From positions 124,001 through 188,000 of the forward strand of contig NC_083398.1 of NCBI RefSeq assembly GCF_030864355.1: a stretch of DNA of 64,000 nucleotides. Reading direction: 5' to 3'. The notes beneath the pieces were generated by a model. It ran no database searches. It was not told the DNA's origin and saw only the letters and a list, made by a program, of their open reading frames with translations. Numbering within the stretch: the stretch's first letter is position 1; every line of letters begins with the position of its first letter. This DNA is from Cutaneotrichosporon cavernicola (Eukaryota > Basidiomycota > Tremellomycetes > Trichosporonales > Trichosporonaceae). This document shows, one piece after another, positions 33,243 through 42,851 of this stretch. The position numbers and the translations under genes were made by a program.

Positions 33243-35400
33243 ATGCCGCGCATCAGGAAGAGTGCGTACAAGGATACGCCCGGTTTGGTTTAGCTGACAG
33301 GCAGAGACGTCCAACCGCCAGACGACGCGCGACCGCGCCAAGATCACCAAGAAGGTCGCCGAGCACAAGAAGAAGGCCAAGCGCGACTCCAAGCGCAACC
33401 CGACATGGAAGAGCAGTGCGTGGGATAGAAGGGCTGAGGAAATGCTTAGGCTGACAGACAGAGAAGAAGCCAGACCTTGGTGTGCCCAGCTCGTTCCACC
33501 TGAAGGACCAGGTGCTCGCCGAGATGGCGGACGAGAAGCGGCGCAACGCCCAGGACAAGATCGCGGCCAAGGAGGCGGCACGGCGCGCGCGTGCCGGAGA
33601 GGCCTCGGACGACGAGGACACTCCGGGCATCAGCTCGTTCAAGTCATCGGTGCTCCCGCGCGAGGCTCTCACCGGTGTTGCTCCACTGCCTGTTGAAGAG
33701 GATGACGAAGTGCCCGACCTGCTTGACTCTGACCTGCCCACGCTGCAGGCGGCACTGGACGCGGCCAACATTGTCCTCGAAGTGGTGGACGCACGTGACA
33801 TCCAGGGCGGACGGTCTGCTCACGTTGAGAAGCTCGTCACGGACAGCGAGAGCCTGGTGTGGCTCGTGGTCAACAAGGCCGACCTTGTGCCCCGCGAGGC
33901 ACTCGAGGGATGGCTTACGGCACTCGACTTGCCCGCCTACGCCGTGTCGGCAAAGGAGGGATGGGGTATCGCTGAGCTCCTTGCGGCGCTCAACACCGCG
34001 GCCAAGAAGGTGGATGAGTTCAAGGTCGCTCTGCTCGGTCTCCCCAACGTCGGCAAGAGTGCTGTCGCCAACGCCCTCCTAGGTACGGACAAGTTCAAGG
34101 TCCGCCCAGGGACGCTCGCATCCAGCTCAAAGCACCCCGCTCCCACAACGGCGGCATGTGCGGAGGCCGAGCTTCCGGGCGGCGTCCGTGTGATCGACAC
34201 ACCGGGATGGGAGTATGTCGAGGAGGAGGAGAGCGATGAGGACGACGAGGAGGATGAGGAGGGTGATGTCGAGATGGACGACGAGGAGGACGACGAGGAC
34301 GAGGAGGAGGCAGCTGCGGCAGCCGCCAAGTGGGACGCGCTCGAGGCGCGTGTGGCTGGCGACCTCCTCCGCCGCAACCTTGGCCGCGTGGACAAGGTCA
34401 AGGACGTGTTCCCCCTTGTCAACTACGTCTTCGCGCGCTCCAATCCCCAGGACCTCATGCTCAAGTACAATGTGCCGTACTTCCCCGCTGGCGACCTGCA
34501 GTCATTCCTGACAGGACTCGCGCGAGTGAACGGCCGTGTCAAGACGGTAGGCTGCATAGACGGAAGAGAAGCTGACCTCAGCGTGGCGACCCAGACCACG
34601 ATGGTGCGGCGCGCATCGTCCTGCGTGACTGGTCGCTGTCTTCGTTCCCGTTCTACACGGTGCCACCCAAGGGTGCCGTCTCAACGATTGACCAGGTGGA
34701 CAACTCGAGCGTCCTCTCACAGTTGAAGACGCGCAAGGAGATGCGCGCGTCGGGGCTTGTCAAGTTCCGGGCGAGTGACGTTGACGATCGCGAGATCTTC
34801 CTCGACGACGACTACACTGCGGTCGGGGGCCCCGAGTCGGAGGACGAGGACGAGGACGGGGAAGGCTTCACGGACGCCGACTTTGCTGGCTTCGATGGTG
34901 AGGAGGAGGGGTCAGACAATGACGAGGAGGGCAGCGATGACGAGGAGGATGGCTCGTTCGTCGGGTCAGACGAGGGCGAGGAGGTGGAGCTCGAGTCTGG
35001 ATCTGAGCCGTCGTCTCCCTCATCGCTAGAGGGTGACGAGCTGCCGTCTGACGAGGAGGAGGAGAGTGAGGAGGAGGTTCCAGTACCCTCGCGCAAGCGC
35101 AAGGCGCCGGCCGCACCCGTAGATGTGCGCAAAAAGGCTAAGACTGTGTCGTTCAAGGCCAAGCCGGAGCCCAAGACCGCAAAGCGCGAGGTGAGCGAGG
35201 TCAAGTCGATCCTCAAGGCAAAGGCAAAGGCGGACGAGAAGCCAGCGAAGAAGGCCAAGGTAGCCGCTCCCAAGGACACGGCATCCGCCAAGGCAAATGG
35301 GACAACCAAGCCGAAGCCGGTCGTGACGGCCAAGTCCAAGGCGGTGTCTGCAGCAACCAACGCGGGCTTTGAGGCGTACGACTTCTCTAAGCACTTCTAG
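33243..35400 (+). CDS. NUG1: Nuclear/nucleolar GTPase NUG1 (GNL3/nucleostemin family)
   Basis: Four exons (33243-33261, 33305-33415, 33462-34546, 34582-35400) join in phase to give 677 residues. A basic N-terminus (MPRIRKKTSNRQTTRDRAK) precedes a circularly permuted GTPase. G4 (VVNKADLV) is near residue 181, G5 (VSAKEG) follows, G1 (LLGLPNVGKSA) is near 236 and G3 (DTPGW) near 289. This G4-G5-G1-G3 order defines the YlqF/YawG class. A striking Asp/Glu-only insert follows G3 (about 60 residues from EYVEEEESDEDDEED), and the C-terminal ~170 residues alternate acidic and Lys-rich segments. Nug1 acts in 60S pre-ribosome maturation and export. Introns are 43, 46 and 35 nt. Confidence 0.94.
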
Positions 35401-35488
35401 AATCTGTATTGTATGCATGGTATGTAGGATGCGAATCTATCTGTCGCTACTCGCCATCATATCCAACGACGCAACTGCAACTCTCGTC

Positions 35489-35605
35489 GGGACTGTGGTG
35501 TAGTGGTAGCATATCCGCTTTGGGTCTATTCGGGTTTCAAGCTCAAGTTTGAATCACCGTGAGGCATCTTGCGGATGGTCCAGGGTTCAAACCCCTGCTG
35601 TCCCC
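35489..35605 (+). tRNA. tRNA-Pro(UGG) with a 45-nt intron
   Basis: Acceptor arm GGGACTG (35489-35495) faces CTGTCCC (35598-35604), with C73 at 35605. The D loop contains AGTGGTAGC. The anticodon stem TCCGC (35514-35518) pairs with GCGGA (35571-35575). TGG is at 35521-35523. The intron is 35525-35569, directly after position 37 as usual for nuclear tRNAs. The T arm is CAGGG/TTCAAAC/CCCTG. One mismatch (T6 against T67) lies in the acceptor stem. A TTTT Pol III terminator follows at 35609-35612. C73 and the UGG anticodon fit eukaryotic tRNA-Pro. Confidence 0.9.
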
Positions 35606-36295
35606 ATCTTTTGCCCTCCGCTCTTTGTACACGAGGGCTCTGAGGATTCTTCCTCTCAGCTTTTTCTTTGCCTGAGGCTTTTTGATTCAATGTCAAAGGA
35701 ATGGGGTGACTTGACAAATCGAGTTAATTGAGCGCTTGAGCGGATCACGGTCAACTTGCGGACATTGCCGAGTCAGTCGGCTAGTTTTGATCTCTACTAT
35801 CTACTAATCTACTATAGACCCAGACCATACCTACGTACACCACATGCACGTTCAAACTGCCATCCTCTAAAGTCGTCGAGTCATCGCCTCATCGTATCTT
35901 CCAATCTTCCCAACTGCCTCATGTCATTCTCACTCCTGCATTTCTCGGACCTCCTCTCTGGGGCCGACCCTTAAAAATGTCCCATCCTGCGTCTCCAATT
36001 TCGACACCATCGCACGGCTCCTGTATCGCTATTCAACCGCCGCGCCACCGCTCGTCGCACGACAAGGCAGTAGGTCTGCAAAGAGCGGAACAGTCTTACC
36101 ACCTTTGTAGACGTACTCGACAACACCTGTGGCAGTTGACGCCCTTGCCCTTTGAGTCTCCGCATCAACCGGGTGCTGCTGAGTTTGTCAGTTCCCCCAC
36201 CTACCTATTTAACACACTCCACACACGATGTCTCGTCCAAGTCCAACCCCACCCCTTCTCTGTGCTCAGTACACTCTTTTCTACTCCATATCGCC
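35606..36295. other. Intergenic region between tRNA-Pro and the GH114 remnant
   Basis: After the Pol III terminator there is mixed, fairly AT-rich sequence (35640-35960) with pyrimidine-rich stretches near the GH114 remnant. I recognise no gene. This may be the decayed promoter of the remnant. Confidence 0.45.
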
Positions 36296-37159
36296 ATGCT
36301 CGCGCTCGCTCTCGCCAACCTCTCCCCCTCGCGATGGCTGCTTCGGTGCCAAGGAAAAAGCCATCTGGCAACCCTCAGTCGGCACACCTTGGCAGATCGT
36401 CCTCTCCAGAAGACCGTCAACCCAAGGGTCAGCATCAGCCCAAACGCGTCAGTATGGGACGTGGATCTCTTTGACACGCCCGCGTCGACCATCGCGTCCC
36501 TCCGACGACAGGGCAAGAAGGCCATCTGCTATCTCTCAGCGGGAACGTACGAGAGCTGGTATGACGACGCGGGCCAATGAAGTGAGGCGGACCTCGGTCA
36601 GAACATCACGGATTGGGAGGGTGAGAGGTGGGCAGACGTACGCGCCTCCTCAGTCAGGAAGGTCATGGAGAAACGCATCGCGCTGGCCAGGCAAAAGGGA
36701 TGTGACGCCATTGACCCGGACAGCGTCGATGCCTACCTACGCTTCGCATCCAAATGTGCTCATTCCAGAACAACGACAACGGAGTTGGAGTAACGGACAG
36801 AAGTTGAGGTGTTCTCACAGAGGCAGACGCAGTGGATTTTGTGTATTTCCTCGCCAACGTGGCATCTACATACGGCATGGCAACTGGCCTCAAAAAACGC
36901 CGGCGCGATCATTACGGAGGCCATCGATGTCGCCCAGTTCTCCGTCAACGAGCAATGTGTGCCACACGGCGAGTGCGACGTGTTCCAGGACTTTATCAAC
37001 GTTGGCAAGCCGGTATTCCACATCGAGTACCCCACCGAGAAGACGAGCTTCAGTAAGCTCTGCACAGGGAGCCAGTTCACCACTATGCTCAAGAACATGG
37101 ACCTCAGCGGCATGGCCACGTACTGCGACGGCTCCGAGGCCACAACGCAGACCCTTTAG
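36296..37159 (+). pseudogene. Broken GH114 (endo-alpha-1,4-polygalactosaminidase family) gene
   Basis: Strong GH114 similarity is spread over different frames: TPWQIVLSR, then ASVWDVDLFDTPASTIASLR, GKKAICYLSAGTYESWYDD, ADLGQNITDWEGERWADVR, KGCDAIDPDSVDAY, DNGVG, DAVDFVYFLANVASTYGMAT, AIITEAIDVAQFSVNEQC and GKPVFHIEYP. Visible lesions are: a frame change between about 36400 and 36425; an in-frame TGA at 36578-36580; a likely 32-nt intron (36737-36768) whose expected GTACGC donor reads CTACGC; a second TGA at 36805-36807 within an apparent small insertion; and a frame change at an A6 run (36892-36897). An ATG with a hydrophobic start (MLALALANL) is at 36296. Family members are secreted and cleave galactosaminogalactan-type polymers. 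Five independent defects in one gene, with intact genes either side, indicate a real pseudogene rather than scattered sequencing errors. Confidence 0.85.
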
Positions 37160-37385
37160 AGTTAGCCATTTCTGTGGTTATAGTTCGAATAGGAGGGTCC
37201 CGGTCATCCCCTATCCAACTGTCGATGGACGATGTTGTACAATTCCAGCGCCACATCCCGTATGTCTACAGAAAAGCCAGTGCATCAGCCTGCATATCAG
37301 TACTGGACAAGAGACACTTCTCGTCGGTATGATAACGGCAGCAGCAGAAAAGGCGAGCGAGAAGACGACCATTTCGTGTGCAATC
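37160..37385. other. Short spacer between GH114 remnant and tRNA-Ile
   Basis: These 226 bases contain no recognisable feature. Pol III genes carry internal promoters, so no upstream element is expected for the tRNA. Confidence 0.4.
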
Positions 37386-37476
37386 GGCCGCTTAGCTCAG
37401 CTGGTTAGAGCATTGTACTAATATCCAGTGGATATCAGTAATGCAAAGGTCGGCAGTTCGATCCTGTCAGTGGTCA
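37386..37476 (+). tRNA. tRNA-Ile(AAU) with a 17-nt intron
   Basis: Acceptor stem GGCCGCT (37386-37392) pairs with AGTGGTC (37469-37475) using two G-T pairs, with A73 at 37476. The D arm is GCTC/AGCTGGTTA/GAGC. The anticodon stem TTGTA (37413-37417) pairs with TGCAA (37442-37446). The anticodon AAT is at 37420-37422. The intron is 37424-37440, after position 37. The T arm is GGCAG/TTCGATC/CTGTC. A TTTTT Pol III terminator lies at 37483-37487. A34 would be deaminated to inosine in the mature tRNA (family knowledge). Confidence 0.92.
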
Positions 37477-37800
37477 GTTTCCTTTTTCTATCCACACCAC
37501 TCATTTTCTCAGGTTGTGGTTGTTGACTCGAAGTCTCGAGGTGGTTTACAGCCAAAGTGGTCGATTGTGTCATGTGATGGCCGATGATAACCGGGGTTCA
37601 CCTTTTACTTTGCATTCCAATGTCCGGTTTTGTAGTGGATCCAGCGAATACTATCCCCGATACCGGACATAACTTATCGTTCTGACCCGTGCTGCCTTCC
37701 CTCTTCCTCACAGCGCCCACATCGTAGCCCCGCGCATCGTATCTAACCAGCTGTTACCGTCGCACATTCATCTCCGACCCACTGACCCCTTGCTCACAAC
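37477..37800. promoter_or_regulatory. Promoter region of the Zn2Cys6 gene with an ATGTCCGG inverted repeat
   Basis: These 324 bases lie between the tRNA-Ile terminator and the Zn2Cys6 start. ATGTCCGG (37620-37627) is repeated as its exact complement CCGGACAT (37663-37670), with a 35-base spacer. CGG/CCG half sites are what Zn2Cys6 proteins bind, so autoregulation is a possibility. That is inference; an 8-bp inverted repeat can arise by chance. Confidence 0.4.
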
Positions 37801-40620
37801 ATGTCTTCGCCGCCGACCGAACCACCAAGGAAGAGGAAGAAGCGCGCCCACTTCAGTTGTGCTGGTGAGTCCGACCTCGGCGATGGCTGACAGTCAGAGT
37901 GCAGGCGCCTCAAGCTCAAGTGTGACCGACAAGGTAGGAGTCTCATCAAACTCAAGTTGAACCAGTTCCTTGCTCAAACTGTACTCGCCGCCGCTGTGTC
38001 GACCTCTGTCCCGACGGCACACGGCCGGTGCGAGCGTGAGTCCAAACCCCAGCCTGGACTGATGGAAGGACGGAGGAGTCACTTGAGCTGCGATCGCGCC
38101 TCGACGCGCTGGAACAGATACTGGTCAACAACGGCCTCGACGTGCCCGAGGGCAAGAAGCGCAAGGGATCGAAGCGCGCTCGCTCGCCATCAATAACCTC
38201 CCCTTCGGCTTCGGGGTCGGCCTCTCCGCTGCCCGTCGAGGAGCCCCAACCTGATACGGACACCGCCCCACTTATACGACCAATCCCGGTGACGCTGGCG
38301 GAGACGCCACACTTCACCTTCCCACCAGCACCAGAGGTGCAGGCAGTGCGCTTCGACTTCAGCGACGTGGGCCCCCACCCGGCGTCTACGCCTTCAGCAG
38401 GAGGTGCGGTGTCGAGGCCGGTTGCCACCTTCCTCTCGCCATCGGCACAAGCACCTGATACCTCGTCTGAGGACCAGAGCTTTGGCACGCTAGTCATCTC
38501 GCAATCGGGCCGCAGCAAGTATCTCGGCCCGACCGCGGCAAGCGAGTGGCTCAAAGACGTGAGTCTCCCCCAGAGCGCGCTAACAAACAGCAAGAAGTGA
38601 TTGAGACGCCTCCTGCGAGCAGGCCCCCCTCCCCCGTTGCCGAGCCTGTACACTCTCAATTCCCTTTCAGCGGCGCGATCGACGTCTCTACGCAATATCT
38701 CCTCTCCAAGCTGCCGTCGCTCGAGGAGGCATGCGTGCTGGTGGACGTGTACTACCGTTACTTTTCCTGGGCTTGGAATGTCAGCACTCGCGAAACGTTC
38801 CAGCCCATCTTCGACAGCATCTTCCGGCTCCCACCACCTGGTCGAGGCGAGCAAGATGAGTGGTTGCAAGGGCTCGCGCTCGTGTACATAACGCTTGCTA
38901 TGGGTGCGCTGCATAATCTCGAATTACCGCCCAACGATCCACTGGCCGAGGAGTTCTTCTCACTTGCCAAGAGCGCACTCGCCAAGGGCCAGTTCATGAT
39001 CCACAACACACTTGCAGCTGTTCAGACACTTGTATGCGGCGAATGGGACGCGCTGACGGAAGCACATCATGGCCCATTTCTGTCTCGAGATGGAGAAGGG
39101 CCGAAACGGAGACAACGCGTGGCCCCTCTGGGGACTGGCTATGCGCCTCATCCAGGCAGTGAGCTCAGTTGAGGTTCCCCGAGCAAACTGACACCAGATG
39201 GGCCTGCATCGCGATGGCCAGCGATGGCACCTCCCCCCCGACATCCTCGAGGAGCGTCGACGCGTGTTCTGGGAATGTCACACGGCAGACATCTTCCAGG
39301 CCAACTGCTTCTCACGGCCCAACTCGATCAACGCTGATTACATCGACACGATGCTCCCGCGCGACGTCCCCGTCGGCGGCGGGAAGGGGTACATGACGCT
39401 CAAGCACGAATTGTCGCAGTTGTCCAGCTTGTGAGTTGGCAAACTGGGCAAGAGTTGACAGCAGCGTCCTTGACCACGCGATGAAGGTCCAAGCGCCGCC
39501 GTACTCGACCGTCATGGCTTTGCATGACAAGCTGTGTGTGTCTCCCGGAGGTAGCTGACAGCAGCACGACGTTCGAGACCGATGTGCCGTTCCACTTCCG
39601 CTGCCGCGCCGCACTCCTCGCCCTCCCGTCTCGTTACCCCGACGCGGAGAGAGCAATTGCCGACTCGCCAGAGGAGAGTAAGCGCGATCTGCACCGCACC
39701 TTCCAGCAGTTCACACTGTATCTCAACATCTCCGAGGCTATTATCTTCCTGCACCGCCCGTATTTTGCGCGCGCACTGCACGACGAGGTGCCCGACCCTA
39801 CTCTGAGCGTGTTCGGCCAATCCTACCTGACCGTCGTGGAACGGTGCAACGTGCGTCCAGCCTTGAGCTTATCTGCACTGGCACAAGCTGATTCCAGTTG
39901 ATCATCCAGATTGTGGCGCGCATCAATGCGCTGCACCCCAACGTGACCGCGCGCCACTGGTTCTTCTGGTATCACGCCTTCAACTCTGCCGTGTGCGTCG
40001 GTACTCTAATCCTGACCAACCCAGCCAACCCTCTGGCCGGCTTTGCACTGTCGCAGATTGACGCGGCAATCGCGCTCTACACGGCGGTGGTGCAGGGACG
40101 TACTTCCCGGCGAATGATCCACAACCTCCAGTGGCTCCTCAAACTGCGGCAGCGCGCGTCGGATCGCATTGCACGAGCGTTAGCCAATGCGGGGACCAAG
40201 GATGGCCTCACAGAAGCGGAGGACTTGAGCGATTCGGACGACGTGGAACTCCTCGGCTGGCGCACGCGGCTCATTCAGAGGGCGACCCACGGCGCCACGC
40301 CAATCCAGACCGCCACCACCATTGCCTTGCCGTCGCCGCGCACAAGCACGTCTCCGAACGCCGCTGTACAGGCCACCGTGGCGAATGCTCTTGCAGCACA
40401 TTTTGAGCCGACGCAGACGTCGCCGCACACCGACGCCAGTACCGAGGCCTTGGTGAGTGGTAGCTGGCCAGGAGTTGACTTGAGATGGCCCAGTTCTGGG
40501 ACCCCATGCTGCTGCAGGACATGCCGGATCTCATGGGAAGCAGCGTAAGTGCGAAAGAGGCGGCACTGATGTTAGTCCTTTACGATGGGCTGGGATTGGG
40601 ACTCGGGAGGTGCGGTGTGA
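37801..40620 (+). CDS. Zn2Cys6 fungal transcription factor
   Basis: Twelve exons with 31-48 nt introns give 809 residues: 37801-37864, 37898-37933, 37966-38027, 38076-38558, 38591-39031, 39063-39158, 39198-39430, 39465-39533, 39565-39850, 39898-40452, 40485-40544 and 40576-40620. The zinc cluster is built from three exons: CAECRRLKLKCDRQ then VPCSNCTRRRCVDLC, i.e. CX2CX6CX5CX2CX8C, preceded by a PRKRKKR nuclear-localisation-like stretch. A short coiled coil (LELRSRLDALEQIL) for dimerisation follows. The fungal_trans middle-homology domain runs from about YLLSKLPSLEEACVLVDVYY through AMGLHRDG and ERRRVFWECHTADIF. The tail ends in MGWDWDSGGAV. The target genes cannot be told from sequence. Confidence 0.88.
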
Positions 40621-41066
40621 TCGAGACTTTTGTACTTGCATGCAGTTGGGGGATCGGAACCAAACAACCAGGACAGGTGGGACGATCCAAGCCCGAAACC
40701 GGACTTGGCCTTCCCCTTTTCATCAGTCACACCCACTCGGCTTTGATTTGCTCGTCTACTGAGTGTTGGGAGGATGGCAACTCCCAGCATACAAGCTGAT
40801 GGCACAGGGGATGCAGCGAGGAGGCGTTTCGGAATGTGTGGTGCACAGTTGCGCCATACCTCTCCCGCCAGAGTCACGATCGTGCCTGACTCCCGGTCAG
40901 CCATTGCGCCATGATCTCATCCTATCCCGGCAGGCTGCAGCCGCGCGACGGGACGCGTATTGTCGTCAATTGCCAAAGTGACTCTGCATTGCGAGGACCA
41001 GTATAAGAGACGTGCGGAGAGCGCGGGGCTGCACCACTTGAACCCCTCACATTCACATCACTGACC
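40621..41066. other. Intergenic region before the small conserved protein
   Basis: These 446 bases lie between two tandem + strand genes. No gene is recognised. A TATAAGA word at 41000-41006, 61-67 bases upstream of the ATG at 41067, is a plausible TATA box. Confidence 0.45.
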
Positions 41067-41808
41067 ATGGCCGCGCCTGCGAACAAGACTATCCAAGACC
41101 TTGAGGGCAAGTGGGTTTGGGTGAGTGTCTCGTCTCGGCTTGTGGATATGCTGATTCCAGAACCGCCAGCTGTCAGACCCCTTTGGTGGCATCCTGGAGA
41201 TCCAGGGCGTCAACGCAATGGTCCGCAAGGCTATGAACCTCGCATCTCTCACGATCCACAAGCACGAGTACCGCGGCCCACCTACGCCGGGCGGCAAGAA
41301 GAGCGAGGACCCACCTTTTGCACACCTTACCGCGGGTGATGTTCTTCACATTGACTGCAAGCATGTCATGACTGGTGGTCTCAAGGCGACGACCGAGGTA
41401 CGGTGCTTTGACGGGCAGGTGAGTGACGTTCAAGCCGGAGAGCGGAATAGAGGAGGGCATAGCTTCCTCCAGCAGTCCAGATAGAGCTAATGGTAGGTAC
41501 GCGAGATCAGCGACTGGATCTTTGGCACGATGCACACCAAGAACCTCGTGCTCGAGTTTGCTGATGTGCTGGCCCTCGATGCGTTCCTCACCGGCACTGA
41601 GGCGCGTGGGCCGTGGCTCGACGAGGGTGAGCTCATCTTTACCCAGGCCAGTAGCCCGAACGGCTGGGTCGTAACTCAAATCTGGGGCTTCCAGATGATC
41701 GAGGTGAACGGCAAGCTTGAGCGGCGGCTGGCGCGTAACATTGTCGCCAAGCGGAGCAAGGACGGCAAGCGGGCAGATGTGCGGCTCGTGTATGACTGGG
41801 GAGGTTAA
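41067..41808 (+). CDS. Small uncharacterised protein, possibly a beta-barrel fold
   Basis: Three exons (41067-41120, 41161-41418, 41497-41808) join in phase to give 207 residues. The sequence starts NKTIQDLEGKWVW and continues with NRQLSDPFGGILEIQGVNAM, a Thr/Gly-rich strand region and DWIFGTMHTKNLVLEF. It ends KRADVRLVYDWGG. The K-W motif near the start and alternating hydrophobic strands are reminiscent of lipocalin/FABP-like barrels, and I recall similar short proteins of unknown function in other fungi. I cannot assign a function. It has no signal peptide or membrane segment. Introns are 40 and 78 nt. Confidence 0.75.
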
Positions 41809-41969
41809 GCAGTGCGCCAAGTCCACCGAGCTGGACGCACACGCACAGGGATGGGGCAAATGTAAATGGTAGGGATAGTAGAGTTAATCGAGGACAATGT
41901 TACGGACAGGAGAAGAACAATGCATTCACAGTCCAGTCTATCCGAGCCCTTGACTAATAACCACATGAC

Positions 41970-42851
41970 CTACTCGAGGGAGATGGCGTTCTTGCGTGGG
42001 TCGCCGCCGGCCCAGTTGGAGCAACCGCGCCAGCCGCCGTCGATGCGGAGCTCAAAGTCGTTCATCATGCCGTTCTCGATGAGGTAGACGATACCGTGTC
42101 CGATCTCAGTGGGGTCGGTGACGCGGCGGGGGAAGATGGCGCTCGCTTCAAGCTCGGAGAGGAAGTATGGAATACGGTCGGCGCCCATGAGTGCCGAGCC
42201 AACAACGGCTGGGGAGACCGAGCAGACACGGATACCAAAGGGACCAAGAAAGTCGGCCATGCCACCGCTGATGCCGAGGACGGCAGTCTTGGTAACGCCG
42301 TAAGTGAGGCAGCGAGCCGGGACGGGGCGCGCAACAGCCGACGAAATGTTGATGATGATGCCACGCTCCTCCGTGACGCGGGGAAAGAATGTCTCGGCCT
42401 GGACGTCAGGGTACTGCGAGTTGATAGCATCGGCGATGGCTGCGTCAACGGCAAATGTGCCGTACACGTTGACGTTGAGAACCTTGGCAAAGGTGGGGAC
42501 CGACTCGGAGAGTTTGTTGCTCCATTTCCGGCCCGGCGCAATTGCTGCACAGTGGACGCCGCCGGCGAGCGAGCCTTTGGGAATGATCTTGAGCGCCTCA
42601 GCACAGGCAGACTCGAGGCTGGCCATATCGGCAATGTCGACCTGGAAGTAGTGGCAGCGCTCGGCGTGCCACTCCTTTGCTTTCGCTGTGCCTGCCTCCG
42701 GGCTGAGGACGTCGAAGAGGATAGCGATGCCGCCACGCTCCATGATCATGCGAGCAGCCGTGCCGCCGATCGAGCCCGCACCACCGGTGATGATGAAAGC
42801 TGGTGTCAGAGGACGGTACGGGGACAACTCACCCTTGCCCTCGATCTTCAT
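41970..42851 (-). CDS. Short-chain dehydrogenase/reductase, HSD10-like
   Basis: Two exons (42851-42833 and 42799-41970) joined by a 33-nt intron encode 282 residues. The Rossmann signature TGGAGSIGG begins near residue 11. The active-site Ser lies in IIINISSAVA and the Tyr/Lys pair in LTYGVTKTAVLG. The cofactor-loop residue is Asp (ILFDVLSPEAG), which favours NAD over NADP. Family members related to 3-hydroxyacyl-CoA dehydrogenase type 2 oxidise secondary alcohols; the substrate here is unknown. The intron is a multiple of three without a stop, so its retention would add 11 residues after Lys6. I chose the spliced form because the acceptor CTGACACCAG is canonical here and the joined MKIEGKAFIITGGAG reads as a normal SDR start. 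Confidence 0.87.
   Translation of the reverse strand: MKIEGKGELSPYRPLTPAFIITGGAGSIGGTAARMIMERGGIAILFDVLSPEAGTAKAKEWHAERCHYFQVDIADMASLESACAEALKIIPKGSLAGGVHCAAIAPGRKWSNKLSESVPTFAKVLNVNVYGTFAVDAAIADAINSQYPDVQAETFFPRVTEERGIIINISSAVARPVPARCLTYGVTKTAVLGISGGMADFLGPFGIRVCSVSPAVVGSALMGADRIPYFLSELEASAIFPRRVTDPTEIGHGIVYLIENGMMNDFELRIDGGWRGCSNWAGGDPRKNAISLE

Noticed and set aside
36578..36807. Selenocysteine or programmed read-through at TGA codons in the GH114 gene
   Set aside because: Frame changes and a broken splice donor occur in the same gene, and no conserved Cys/Sec site is involved, so decay is the simpler explanation.
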